Shown: positions 1-9,025 of the stretch, in pieces | Layout of the letters: each line of letters starts with the position of its first letter | Numbering within the stretch: the stretch's first letter is position 1 | Source: Komarekiella atlantica HA4396-MV6 | GTDB lineage: Bacteria; Cyanobacteriota; Cyanobacteriia; Cyanobacteriales; Nostocaceae | Direction of reading: 5' to 3' | NCBI GenBank assembly: GCA_019359395.1 | Contig: JAHHHK010000035.1 | Coordinates: forward strand, 1 to 64,000 | DNA: 64,000 nucleotides | Program-made: the position numbers and the translations under genes | The notes under the pieces: model-generated | Database searches by the model: none | Seen by the model: the letters and a program-made list of their open reading frames with translations, nothing else | Told to the model about the DNA's origin: nothing

Positions 1-2
1 AA

Positions 3-95
3 CATCAAAAGCTCTTTGGATTAGTCAAAACTAGGCGTAAGCGCCATCGAGAGATTGACGCTTACACTCAACAAATTTGGGCTTTACCTTCTTAA
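3..95 (+). CDS. C-terminal end of an unidentified protein (partial)
   Basis: An open frame enters from outside the window and closes with TAA at 93-95, giving about 30 residues that end in IDAYTQQIWALPS. It is basic (KTRRKRHRE) and then aromatic. The other two forward frames stop within about 35 bases. Too little remains to name a family; that it is coding is inferred from the open frame and codon use. Confidence 0.45.
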   Translation, partial: HQKLFGLVKTRRKRHREIDAYTQQIWALPS

Positions 96-135
96 GTTGA
101 CACCAATGGGCAATGCCATGCCCCTACCGACGTAT
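92..135. repeat. Single end of a dispersed repeat (GTTGACACCAATGGGCAATGCC type)
   Basis: The stretch starting AAGTTGACACCAATGGGCAA matches, with a few changes, the right end of the element at 61428-61662 (GAAGTTGATACCAATGTGGG). It abuts the stop codon of the partial gene. No partner end lies nearby, so this is a solo end or a decayed copy. Confidence 0.45.
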
Positions 136-270
136 TTGTATCATTATTAAAGTGAAATGGTATGACACCTTACTGATAATGAGGCATAAAGCACCCTACG
201 TGTATTTCAAAAATCAAATATGATTCCTATAGATTGCATTTCATCTGAATCAGTGAAGGGTTAGAATATT

Positions 271-2442
271 TTAAAATTTCTCAGACATTTTACCTAGGCT
301 GGCAACAACTGCAATTAACTCAGCTGCTCTAACTGGTTTAGCAACATGTAGCTGAAATCCTGCTGCTAACGCCTGTTTGTAATCTTCTACTCTGGCATAT
401 CCCGTCAATGCAACAGCAGGAATACCTCCGCCTAGCTCCGGTTCAAGTTCTCTGATTTTACGTATCAGCGCGTAGCCATCTTCGTCTGGCATCCCAATAT
501 CGCTGATTAACACATCTGGATGCAATTGTTCTATTGCCTCAAGTGCCTGTCTTGTAGAGCTAAAAGCAGTAACTTCCGCTCCACACTCTTCTAGTACTGC
601 GGTAATCCACTGCCGTACATCCGCCTCGTCATCTACAACTAGCACTCGCAAGCCAGTGAGAGGACTGGGAACTGGAAATTGGGAAGACAGAGAAGTGTAA
701 GTTATTCTCTCCTGTTCCTCTGCTCCCTTGCTTTCTTCTAAAATGGGCAAATTGACTGTAAATGTTGCTCCTTGCCCTATTCCTTGGCTTTGGGCTTGGA
801 TTGTGCCACCATGCAGTTCTACCACATGATGTGCGATCGCTAATCCTAAACCTAGTCCTTTATTTGACCTAGTATGAGTACTATCTGCTTGACAAAAGCG
901 CTCAAATACGTGCGGTAGAAAGTCAGCACTAATACCCTGACCTGTATCACTTACTTCAATTTGGAGATAGTTAGAAATTGGGGGTTGGCAATTGAGTATT
1001 GGCGATTGGGTATTGGCGATTGAGCATGAGCTATTAGTTTTTTCTTCCATGCTCTCCTGCTCTCCTGCTCCCCAGTTTCTAGTCCCCAATCCCTTTGACA
1101 ACCGTACCTCAACCCGTCCGCCGTTGGGCGTAAATTTGATGGCATTAGTAAGCAGATTTAATACTACTTGTTGCAAGCGGTCTGAGTCACCCCAAATTTT
1201 TTTGATTGAAGTATCAAGTATAGATTCAATTTGAATATCTTTAGTATCAGCCAGTGATTGTACAACTTCAATTGCGACTGTAATCACTTCTACTAAATCT
1301 ACCAAGTCAATGGAGAGTGAAAGTTCTCCTCTAACAATACGTGAAATATCAAGTAAGTCTTCAATAAGTTGCATTTGCAAATTAGCATTACGTTCAATTA
1401 TCTCCAGCGCGAGAGTCGCTCTAGCGTCATCTAACGCACCCGTTTGCAACATCCCTGCCCAACCGATAATTGCAGTCATGGGAGTACGTAATTCATGAGA
1501 AACTATTGCTAAAAAGTCATCCTTGGAACGGTTTGCGGCTTCTGCTGCACTTTGTGCCGCTTCGCTAACAGCGCGTGCAGCTTGTTCTCGCAGCAGCAGT
1601 TGCTCTTTTTCTTCTTCGGCTTGTTTGCGCTCAGTAATATCTTGCATAATTTTGGAGAAGCCGCGCAAATTTCCATTTTCATCTCGTAAAGGTGTGATTA
1701 CACAATGCGCCCAGAAAAATGTACCATCCTTACGGATATGCCAACGATTTTCCCGTGAAAAACCTTCGGTTACTGCTTTGCTCAATGCTTGTTGTGGTTG
1801 TTTGCGCTCAATTGCTTCGGGTGAAAAAATCAACTCAAAAGGTTGGCCAATAATTTCTGCTTCTTGATAGCCTAAAATACGTTCTGCTCCAATGTTCCAA
1901 CTAGTAAATTTACCATTTGGATCTAGCATAAAAATTGCGTAATTAGTGACTCCTTCTATTAACAAGCGATAGCGTTCTTCACTTTGACGCAGACTGTCTT
2001 GACTTTCACGTAGACGCTCATAATTTTGCATGGCTGTTCGCGCATTCATTTGGGCTTGCGATCGCGCCTGACGTAGTGCAGAGTTAAGTAAGCTAATCAA
2101 CAATCCTACTAACACAAACTGAAGCAAACCCACTACACTAAACCCACTCACAGCTAGAGAATAAAAAGGTGGTAAAAAGAAGTAGGCGCAGATTATAGCA
2201 GACAAAAAAGTTGTTAATAACCCTGGATTTAAACCGCCATACCAAGAACTAATCATGACAGCAGCTAAAAACAGTGGGTAAATGGAATTCAGCCTGTGTA
2301 GCTGCCATAGAAACAGTGTCAGCAGTAAAGCTAGTAAAACGCTTAAGAATGCAATGCTATAGCCTTGTAATTGCGATGATCTCCGGTCGGTCGCAGACCA
2401 TCGCCAAAGGCGGGACGAAGCCCATCGTGTCAATCTCCACAT
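271..2442 (-). CDS. Hybrid sensor histidine kinase (DUF4118-like membrane part, PAS, HisKA, HATPase, receiver)
   Basis: A membrane-bound two-component kinase of 723 aa. The first ~120 residues hold several transmembrane segments resembling the KdpD-type DUF4118 region. A PAS/PAC domain follows (about 155-275, starting ERYRLLIEGVTNYAIFMLD), then HisKA with the phospho-accepting His in SHELRTP (about 317), a HATPase with the DTGQGI and GLGLGLAI boxes, and a C-terminal receiver (about 597-715, VVDDE and LISDIGMP). Two low-complexity insertions derived from repeat DNA are visible: residues ~446-492 inside the HATPase between its N box and G1 box, and ~569-596 before the receiver. The signal is unknown. 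A CheY-like regulator is divergently transcribed 180 bp away and could be its partner (inference). Confidence 0.9.
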   Translation of the reverse strand: MWRLTRWASSRLWRWSATDRRSSQLQGYSIAFLSVLLALLLTLFLWQLHRLNSIYPLFLAAVMISSWYGGLNPGLLTTFLSAIICAYFFLPPFYSLAVSGFSVVGLLQFVLVGLLISLLNSALRQARSQAQMNARTAMQNYERLRESQDSLRQSEERYRLLIEGVTNYAIFMLDPNGKFTSWNIGAERILGYQEAEIIGQPFELIFSPEAIERKQPQQALSKAVTEGFSRENRWHIRKDGTFFWAHCVITPLRDENGNLRGFSKIMQDITERKQAEEEKEQLLLREQAARAVSEAAQSAAEAANRSKDDFLAIVSHELRTPMTAIIGWAGMLQTGALDDARATLALEIIERNANLQMQLIEDLLDISRIVRGELSLSIDLVDLVEVITVAIEVVQSLADTKDIQIESILDTSIKKIWGDSDRLQQVVLNLLTNAIKFTPNGGRVEVRLSKGLGTRNWGAGEQESMEEKTNSSCSIANTQSPILNCQPPISNYLQIEVSDTGQGISADFLPHVFERFCQADSTHTRSNKGLGLGLAIAHHVVELHGGTIQAQSQGIGQGATFTVNLPILEESKGAEEQERITYTSLSSQFPVPSPLTGLRVLVVDDEADVRQWITAVLEECGAEVTAFSSTRQALEAIEQLHPDVLISDIGMPDEDGYALIRKIRELEPELGGGIPAVALTGYARVEDYKQALAAGFQLHVAKPVRAAELIAVVASLGKMSEKF

Positions 2443-2625
2443 TTTCTATTACTTCTGGTTATGCCATAGGTTTATTCAACTTCTACCCGACTTTTCCACT
2501 TTCAAGTTTTACCTTAGAAAATTAATCTTAAGAGTATAGCAGTTCCAATATAGTGCCCCTAACGATACTGGAGGAATTGAAGTAGTCAGCAATAATAATT
2601 TCAAACAGCAAGGCAAATAACAACG

Positions 2626-2997
2626 ATGAAGACTCAAAAAATTTTAGTTATTGATGATGAAGATGACATCCGTCAATTAATTCAGACTTGCCTGGAAATA
2701 ATGGGAGGCTGGAAGGTGTTGACTGCTACTTCAGGTAATCAGGGATTACTCTTAGCTCAGTCATCTCAACCTGATGCCATCCTTCTGGATGTAATGATGC
2801 CTGATATGGATGGTTTGACAACTTTTCAACAACTACAGGCTAATCAAAAAACTAAACATATACCTGTAATTTTGCTGACAGCTAGGGGACGCGCTACTGA
2901 CCAACGTTTATTTACTCAACTAGGCGTTAGAGACATTATCAGTAAACCATTCAATCCTCAGAAACTAGCTATTCAAGTAGCAGCAGCCTTGGGCTAA
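2626..2997 (+). CDS. CheY-like single-domain response regulator
   Basis: A 123-aa stand-alone receiver with no output domain. The acidic pocket is IDDEDD (about 9-14), the phospho-accepting Asp is D55 in LLDVMMPDMDG, the Thr is in LLTARG and the Lys is K107 in SKPFNP. It is divergent from the hybrid kinase at 271-2442, so a phosphorelay between the two is plausible but not shown. Family membership is certain; the output is unknown. Confidence 0.92.
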   Translation: MKTQKILVIDDEDDIRQLIQTCLEIMGGWKVLTATSGNQGLLLAQSSQPDAILLDVMMPDMDGLTTFQQLQANQKTKHIPVILLTARGRATDQRLFTQLGVRDIISKPFNPQKLAIQVAAALG

Positions 2998-3269
2998 AGT
3001 ACATTACAAAATCATTATAAGTGTTTCCATCTAAGCTATTAATACTCCTAAATTAAGTAATAATAGTATCTCTAATTTAGAGTGTATGGGCTTAGAAATT
3101 AGCCTATCTATAGTTTTAGTAGCCTCTTCCTTAAGTTATAATTTTTCCAAACAATACATATTTTCCACTAGTTTTCCACTTTTACTCTTTAAAGTTAAAA
3201 CTAACTAAACACAAGAAATCAAATTTAAATTTTTTGTATTTAATTAGATAATTTACTGAGGAAGCATAT

Positions 3270-3839
3270 ATGTTCAATAATTTAGAATTCTTGTCAAATC
3301 CACCTACCAAACAAGAATTTGCTGTTACTTTTCGTTTAGCAAGTCGAATTAGCTTTTGGGTACAGCTAGCGTTAGGTAGTGTTTCAGGTATTGCTTTGTT
3401 ATTAGCCTGCTTTAGCCGTAATATTACTACTCAGACGAACAATGCGGGTATAGGGTTTAGCATATTGTTAGCTATTGTGGGGATTTTATTGTTGTGCTTT
3501 CGAGTATATTGGGCTTGGCGCTACAGGCGTTTAGCTAAACTTTTACAAGCGCCAAGTTATCAAAATCAACCCAAGAAGGAACACGTAATTCAAAATTTAC
3601 GGATAGGATTGATTGTCAGCTTGTTAGGTCTATTAATAGCTTTTATTGCTTCTGAAGGGACAGTTGCGGTTATATTGGGAAAAGCATTAGCCCAACCTCA
3701 AGGTGTCGCTGTTTATCAACCAGAAAACGTGATTCGTTCACTAGATGTTTTTGTAATGTTAGCAAACGTCAATATGATTGGTGCTCACTTTTTTGGGGGA
3801 GTAACTTCTCTTAGTTTACTTTATTGGGTAGAAGATTAA
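3270..3839 (+). CDS. DUF3611 family membrane protein
   Basis: A 189-aa integral membrane protein with four predicted hydrophobic helices: two in the first half around SFWVQLALGSVSGIALLLA and GFSILLAIVGILLLCF, one after the basic loop, and one at the C-terminus. The start PPTKQEFAVTFRLASRISFW and the overall plan match the DUF3611 family of cyanobacteria and plastids, whose function is not settled. GAGGAAGC lies about 8 bases before the ATG as a ribosome-binding site. It appears to be monocistronic, with a long AT-rich leader. Confidence 0.8.
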   Translation: MFNNLEFLSNPPTKQEFAVTFRLASRISFWVQLALGSVSGIALLLACFSRNITTQTNNAGIGFSILLAIVGILLLCFRVYWAWRYRRLAKLLQAPSYQNQPKKEHVIQNLRIGLIVSLLGLLIAFIASEGTVAVILGKALAQPQGVAVYQPENVIRSLDVFVMLANVNMIGAHFFGGVTSLSLLYWVED

Positions 3840-4052
3840 TATAGCGTAGTGGCGTATTAAGTGTCACATAATCTAAAGAAATTGGATTTTTAAAATGCTG
3901 ATTACAAAACTTTTTATGTTTTGTAGTCTGCCAAAAATATCAGGTTCGGTTGAAGACTCATCACTAAGACTGATGTAAGCACATAAGCAGTTTTGAATAA
4001 TTAAGTTATGTTCTGAACTTGATATTAAGTTAATCTGAATGGAGATTTTGAA

Positions 4053-4856
4053 ATGATCAACCTTATTCAAACTAAATGGAGTTCAAAAGGAACTATTGCT
4101 TTAGCACTTTCCGCAGTGCTATTTGGAGCTTGTACCAATAACTTAGAACGAGAAGCCGCAGTCCCAGAAACGAATGTTACTACAGAGGAAGTTGCAGACA
4201 ATACAAACCAACTAATTGGTAAAACTGTAACAGTTAGAAGTACACCCGTCAGAAAATTAGGGCCGTCAACTTTCACAATCGCCGATAAGCAATTTTTTGG
4301 TACTGAACCAATTTTAGTTGTAAATGCTTCGGGTAAAACTTTTACTCTACCTACTGACCCAAATACACCAATTCAAGCGACAGGCCCAGTTCGGAAGTTG
4401 GTGATTGCAGATATTAATCGAGATTACAACTTGGGTTTAGATCCAAACTTGTATAAAGAGTACGAAAGTAGACCTGCGATTATTGCTCAATCAATTGCAC
4501 TTGCTCCTAAACCAGGTGAAATTACCACAAACCCCAACCTATACTATGGTAAAAACTTGGCGGTAACAGGTGAAGTGGAAGATATTAGAAATGCGAATTC
4601 ATTCACCTTAGATGAAGACAAATTATTTGGGGGACAAGACTTATTAGTTATACGCGCTGGTACTCCCAAAGGAACTGTTAATGAAGGTGAGAAAGTTGCA
4701 GTCACGGGTGTGTTACGTCCGTTTGTTGTCGCTGAACTGGAACGAGAATATGACCTCAAATGGGATTTGACTTTACAGAAGCAGCTAGAAGCAGAGTACA
4801 GAAATAAACCAGTGTTAGTTGCAAATGAAGTTTACCCCTCAGCAATTCCACAATAA
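4053..4856 (+). CDS. Lipoprotein with two tandem OB-like modules
   Basis: A 267-aa protein with a signal peptide and lipobox LFGAC, Cys27 being the lipidated residue. The mature part is an internal duplication: each half begins GK(T/N)..V (NQLIGKTVTVR and YYGKNLAVTGEV), continues with F(T)(I/L)..DK.(F)FG....L(V) and ends in a block where LVIADINRDYNL corresponds to FVVAELEREYDL. The folds look like small beta-barrels, a pattern common in uncharacterised cyanobacterial lipoproteins. GGAG lies 9 bases before the ATG. Function unknown; an envelope location is inferred. Confidence 0.75.
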   Translation: MINLIQTKWSSKGTIALALSAVLFGACTNNLEREAAVPETNVTTEEVADNTNQLIGKTVTVRSTPVRKLGPSTFTIADKQFFGTEPILVVNASGKTFTLPTDPNTPIQATGPVRKLVIADINRDYNLGLDPNLYKEYESRPAIIAQSIALAPKPGEITTNPNLYYGKNLAVTGEVEDIRNANSFTLDEDKLFGGQDLLVIRAGTPKGTVNEGEKVAVTGVLRPFVVAELEREYDLKWDLTLQKQLEAEYRNKPVLVANEVYPSAIPQ

Positions 4857-4979
4857 AGTATTTTTTAATCTTGCTGAAAACCAGTATTGTCTATCAGGAA
4901 AATTGCTGAAATATACCCTTGTGAATCAATTCTAAGTTATTCATAGCGCTTTTAAATGCAGTACTTTTTCTGAGATTTT

Positions 4980-7421
4980 ATGGATACCCTAAACCAAGCA
5001 TTTCTCAACCTGCGAACAATTAAACTTCGACGGTTTTTAGGGTCGCTGTTTTACCTATTGCAACGAGATTGGTTAGAACGTCAATTTCGTAAGTCTCAAA
5101 CTTTAGAAGCTGTTGAGAAAACTGGAGAAATTCAGAAGACTGAAGCAACTAATAGAGGTGGACAATTCCACTTCAAACACGTTGAACTGGAAATTTATTT
5201 TCTGAGCGCCGATTTAGTCCGCATTGAGTGGAAACCTGGGATATCTCCTATTCCTTACGGTATCTCTCGTAGTGATTGGCCAAAGGTAGAAACGACGTTT
5301 CAAGAGATGAAAGAGTGCTGGACGGTTTCTAGTCCACAGCTAAAGGTTATTGTTGGTGTTGATGGGAGTTTAAAATTTCAAAATACTTTAGAGCAGACAC
5401 TACGCGAAGAACTACCTCCCCAGCGATTAACAAAGCTATCGCACCAAGTAAAAGGTGAGACTTGGGTACATCAGGCGAAATTGTGTCCAGAGGAGCATAT
5501 TTATGGTTTGGGGGAACGCGCCGCACCTTTAAATTTGCGATCGCAGTCTCACAGAAGTTATAGAATATGGAACTCTGATCAACCTGGGAAATATGGCCCA
5601 GGAGACGATCCGCTTTACTTATGTATCCCTGTTTACATGAGTCTTTATCAGAGCAGTAGCTATCTGGTTTTCTATGAAAATTCCTTTCCAGCAACCTTTA
5701 ACTTTGCAGATATTGCTACTGCTAACTTTGAAGGTGGAACGCTACGTTATTATTTTACCTTTGGTTCCCCAGCGCAAGTACTAGAACGCTATACAGAGTT
5801 GACAGGTCGCCCCCCTTTGCCGTCTCGTTGGGCTTTGGGCTATCATCAGTCGCGCTGGGGTTATGAAACTGAAGCAGAAGTAAGAAAAACCGCTCAAGGG
5901 TTCCAGACTCACAACTTACCTTTGAGTGCTATTCACTTGGATATCGACACTCAGCAGGAGTTTCGTGCTTTCACTATCGATCCAGACCGCTTTCCCAAAT
6001 TAGCTGAATTTAGCCGCGAACTTGCAGACTTGGGTGTCAGGCTAATTGCAATTAACAGTCCTGGGGTGCAAGCTGACCCCAACAGCAAGCTATTTCAAGA
6101 AGGTAAGTTACAAGAGGTTTTTTGTCAGCGTGCAGATGGCGAAATAGTCACTGCACCAGTTTGGCCCGGCTTGTGTGCGTTCCCAGATTTTACGAACCCC
6201 TTAGCCCGCCATTGGTGGAGTCGGCAGTATGAATATCTTTTAGATTTAGGTATAACAGGCTTTTGGCATGATATGAACGAGCCTGCCGTTTTGGTGCTAT
6301 GGGGCGATCGCACTTTACCCCCAAAAACTACTCTACATTACATGGAAGGTAGAGGTGGCAACCACCACGAGGCTCATAATGTTTATGGTTTACTCCAAGC
6401 TGAGGCTGCATACGAAGCCCTGTCTGAGTACCAACCCCAACGACGACCTTTCATCGTTTCGCGCTCTGGTTGGGCAGGTTTGCAACGCTACGCCTGGACT
6501 TGGACGGGAGATATTGAAACTAGCTGGGAAGGATTACGCCAAACCATTCCCACAGTTTTAAATCTGGGATTATCTGGAATTCCTTATAGTGGTTCTGATA
6601 TTGGTGGATTTAAGGGTAATCCCAGTGCAGAATTATACTTGCGTTGGTTTCAAATATCTTGCTTTATGGCATTTTGCCGCACTCATTCTGCCGATAACAC
6701 CAAGCCGCGTACTCCTTGGAGCTTCGGCGAACCAACATTGAGTATTATTCGAGAATTTTTGCGACTACGGTATCGCTTGATGCCCTACTTTTACAGCTTA
6801 GCGTGTGTTGCCAGCCAAACTGGACATCCTTTAGTACGCCCTTTATTTTGGGCAGATATAGATAATTCTCAACTTTGGAGTATAGATGATGCCTTTTTGT
6901 TGGGTGATGCGCTTTTAGTTTGTGCGATCGCCCAAGAAGGTGCAACCTCACGAGCGATCGCATTACCTAAAGGAAACTGGTATAACTTCTGGGATGATGT
7001 ACTCCTAGAAGGAGGAGAGTCGGTTAACTTAAAAGCACCTTTGGAACAGATACCGCTATTAGTAAAGGCGGGGAGTATCTTACCAATGGAGGAAGATAAT
7101 CAACTGATTCTCCATATTTACCCGTCCGCGTTCTTAACCAGTGAAAGTCAGGTTTACAGTGACGCGGGAGATGGCTACGGTGAATCACGGTTGGATCATT
7201 TTTACCTAACGCAGAATCAAGATTGCTTAGAACTCACTTGGAAGCAACAGGGAGATTATGCCTTTTCTTATACAGGTGTTCAATTGCACCTCCACGGGTT
7301 TGAGGCGCAACAAGTTTGGGTGGACGGCAATGAAGTTAATCAAGGGCGATGCTTGAATGTAGAGCAGTTTGAGCAAGTTCGCTGGCAAGGAGTGTTCACC
7401 AATTCTGAACACCGTAGTTAA
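4980..7421 (+). CDS. Glycoside hydrolase family 31 (alpha-glucosidase-like)
   Basis: An 813-aa enzyme that hydrolyses or transfers alpha-linked glycosyl residues. It has the GH31 plan: an N-terminal beta-sandwich (about 40-270, with HIYGLGERAAPLNLR), a (beta/alpha)8 barrel and C-terminal beta-domains. The nucleophile Asp is in FWHDMNEPA (about 431) and the acid/base Asp is in WTGDIETSW (about 511); RSGWAGLQRYAWTW and GIPYSGSDIGGF are further family blocks. There is no signal peptide, so it is probably cytoplasmic, acting on maltose, malto-oligosaccharides or glucosylglycerol-type substrates (inference). The M48 peptidase gene follows 13 bp after its stop, suggesting co-transcription. Confidence 0.92.
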   Translation: MDTLNQAFLNLRTIKLRRFLGSLFYLLQRDWLERQFRKSQTLEAVEKTGEIQKTEATNRGGQFHFKHVELEIYFLSADLVRIEWKPGISPIPYGISRSDWPKVETTFQEMKECWTVSSPQLKVIVGVDGSLKFQNTLEQTLREELPPQRLTKLSHQVKGETWVHQAKLCPEEHIYGLGERAAPLNLRSQSHRSYRIWNSDQPGKYGPGDDPLYLCIPVYMSLYQSSSYLVFYENSFPATFNFADIATANFEGGTLRYYFTFGSPAQVLERYTELTGRPPLPSRWALGYHQSRWGYETEAEVRKTAQGFQTHNLPLSAIHLDIDTQQEFRAFTIDPDRFPKLAEFSRELADLGVRLIAINSPGVQADPNSKLFQEGKLQEVFCQRADGEIVTAPVWPGLCAFPDFTNPLARHWWSRQYEYLLDLGITGFWHDMNEPAVLVLWGDRTLPPKTTLHYMEGRGGNHHEAHNVYGLLQAEAAYEALSEYQPQRRPFIVSRSGWAGLQRYAWTWTGDIETSWEGLRQTIPTVLNLGLSGIPYSGSDIGGFKGNPSAELYLRWFQISCFMAFCRTHSADNTKPRTPWSFGEPTLSIIREFLRLRYRLMPYFYSLACVASQTGHPLVRPLFWADIDNSQLWSIDDAFLLGDALLVCAIAQEGATSRAIALPKGNWYNFWDDVLLEGGESVNLKAPLEQIPLLVKAGSILPMEEDNQLILHIYPSAFLTSESQVYSDAGDGYGESRLDHFYLTQNQDCLELTWKQQGDYAFSYTGVQLHLHGFEAQQVWVDGNEVNQGRCLNVEQFEQVRWQGVFTNSEHRS

Positions 7422-7434
7422 CTTGAATAAGCTT

Positions 7435-8283
7435 ATGTTTAATTCTTTCTCTTCTATTTACCGTCGTTTTTATCGTCGCTGGTTGTATTTATTACTGTCA
7501 GTTTTAGTAGCGGTTGGTATTAGTGTCGGTTCACCCCAGAAAACCCCAGCCATTTCATTATTTGATCTCTTAATTCAAGGAGTTCAAATATTTCAGTTGT
7601 CCAATATTTCCGATCAAGAAGAAGTCCAACTAGGTAAGGAGATTAATCAGCAGTTAGTTAGCAGTGAGATTCAGCTTTATCGCAATCCAAACGTGAATCG
7701 TTATGTGAATCAAATTGGTCAGAAATTGGCAGCAAATAGCACTCGTTCTGATATTCCTTATACATTTCAGGTAGTTAATAATGAGAGCATAAACGCCTTT
7801 GCCACAATGGGAGGCTATGTCTATGTCACTACCGGATTGTTAAAAGCCGCAGATAATGAAGCTCAATTAGCCAGTGTCATCGCTCACGAAATTGGTCATA
7901 TAGCTAGTCGGCATTCAATAGAACAGATGCGACAAAGAGCGATCGCTCGTGGTGTTACCACAGCCGCCGGGTTAGAACGCAGTACAGCAGTTCAGATTGG
8001 TGTGGATTTGGCATTGCAGCGTCCCAATAGTCGCCAAGATGAATTTGAAGCCGATCAAAGAGGACTGAGAACTTTAGGCCGTGCTGGTTATGCTCAGTCT
8101 GCAATGATTGCTTTTATGCAAAAGTTACTCCAGCAGCGATCGCTTCCTACCTTTTTGAGTACCCATCCCGCAACGAGCGATCGTATCACCGCCTTAAAAA
8201 GTGAAATTAATTCTCAAAAAACTTATGGAGGTGGTGGTTTGAATAATGCTGCTTATGAGGCAAAAATTCAACCCTTAAGTTAG
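7435..8283 (+). CDS. M48 family zinc metallopeptidase (secreted or membrane-anchored)
   Basis: A 282-aa peptidase with an N-terminal hydrophobic signal (WLYLLLSVLVAVGISVGS), then the M48 domain: zinc motif HEIGH at about residue 150 (VIAHEIGHIASRH) and the third ligand in EFEADQRG. The pattern matches BepA/YfgC-like envelope proteases that act on misassembled outer-membrane proteins. The start at 7435 is chosen because an in-frame ATG at 7369 would overlap the preceding gene and puts 22 non-signal residues in front. It lies 13 bp downstream of the GH31 gene. Confidence 0.88.
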   Translation: MFNSFSSIYRRFYRRWLYLLLSVLVAVGISVGSPQKTPAISLFDLLIQGVQIFQLSNISDQEEVQLGKEINQQLVSSEIQLYRNPNVNRYVNQIGQKLAANSTRSDIPYTFQVVNNESINAFATMGGYVYVTTGLLKAADNEAQLASVIAHEIGHIASRHSIEQMRQRAIARGVTTAAGLERSTAVQIGVDLALQRPNSRQDEFEADQRGLRTLGRAGYAQSAMIAFMQKLLQQRSLPTFLSTHPATSDRITALKSEINSQKTYGGGGLNNAAYEAKIQPLS

Positions 8284-8323
8284 TTCCTAATATATTTCAA
8301 CAGTTTTTACAGGAGGAAAAAAC

Positions 8324-8833
8324 ATGGCTTTGTACAAACTTGCTCAATACAATCCTGATTACACAAATGAAATTTTTGATGGTAACGACATTAAAAATTT
8401 TGATGTTTACGCCGATGATGACAGGGTTGGTTCCGTTGTCAATATATTAGTTGATGAAAATGATGGTCGTTTCCGGTATTTCATCATTGATACAGGCTTC
8501 TGGATTTTCGGTAAACAAGTATTGCTCCCGGTCGGTTTAGCTCGTCTAGACTATGATAATAAACATCTCTTCGTTCCTAAACTGACCAAAGAGCAAGTCA
8601 AAAATCTACCTGAATTTAACGAAGGTTTAGCAATCGATAATGATTATGAGGAGCAAGTCAGAGGAGTTTATCGACCTTTAGTGATGACAGCAATGCCGGG
8701 TATGTTAGGAACTCCTCCTCTTTATAATTACACGATGGAACCTTACTTATACGAACTGAACGATCCCAGCTTCAGAAACTATGAAGAACGGTTTATGTCT
8801 AGGAGGAATCGTAGCAAGACAGAAATACTTTAA
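8324..8833 (+). CDS. PRC-barrel domain protein
   Basis: A 169-aa soluble protein with one PRC-barrel (about 20-100: NFDVYADDDRVGSVVNILVD, then FRYFIIDTGFW and LLPVGLARLD). PRC-barrels occur in RNA-processing factors and in photosynthetic reaction-centre H subunits. In cyanobacteria, stand-alone versions of this length are common and mostly associated with stress. AGGAGG at 8311-8316 is an unusually strong ribosome-binding site. The role is not known. Confidence 0.82.
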   Translation: MALYKLAQYNPDYTNEIFDGNDIKNFDVYADDDRVGSVVNILVDENDGRFRYFIIDTGFWIFGKQVLLPVGLARLDYDNKHLFVPKLTKEQVKNLPEFNEGLAIDNDYEEQVRGVYRPLVMTAMPGMLGTPPLYNYTMEPYLYELNDPSFRNYEERFMSRRNRSKTEIL

Positions 8834-8867
8834 AGAAGGGCATGAAGTGAGTCGGTGCGATCTTCTC

Positions 8868-8893
8868 CGCTCTGGGGGTGAACCTCCAGAGCG
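8868..8893. terminator. Stem-loop after the PRC-barrel gene
   Basis: CGCTCTGG (8868-8875) pairs with CCAGAGCG (8886-8893) around a 10-base loop, 35 bp after the PRC-barrel stop. There is no clear U-tract, so it could be a terminator or part of a dispersed repeat. Confidence 0.4.
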
Positions 8894-9025
8894 ACTGACT
8901 TTAGGTTAGGAGCGTCACCCGAAGGGCAAAAATCAGTGCCTATTGAGCAGAGTTTTAGAAACTGCTTTCTGCTTTACTCATCCACGTAGCATCCCGTAGG
9001 GAAGGGCTAAGAAAAAATCGATCCC

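Noticed and set aside
951-1145. Open frames on both strands across the kinase insertion
   Set aside because: They lie inside the HATPase coding frame and consist of repeat sequence; no start signal or family.
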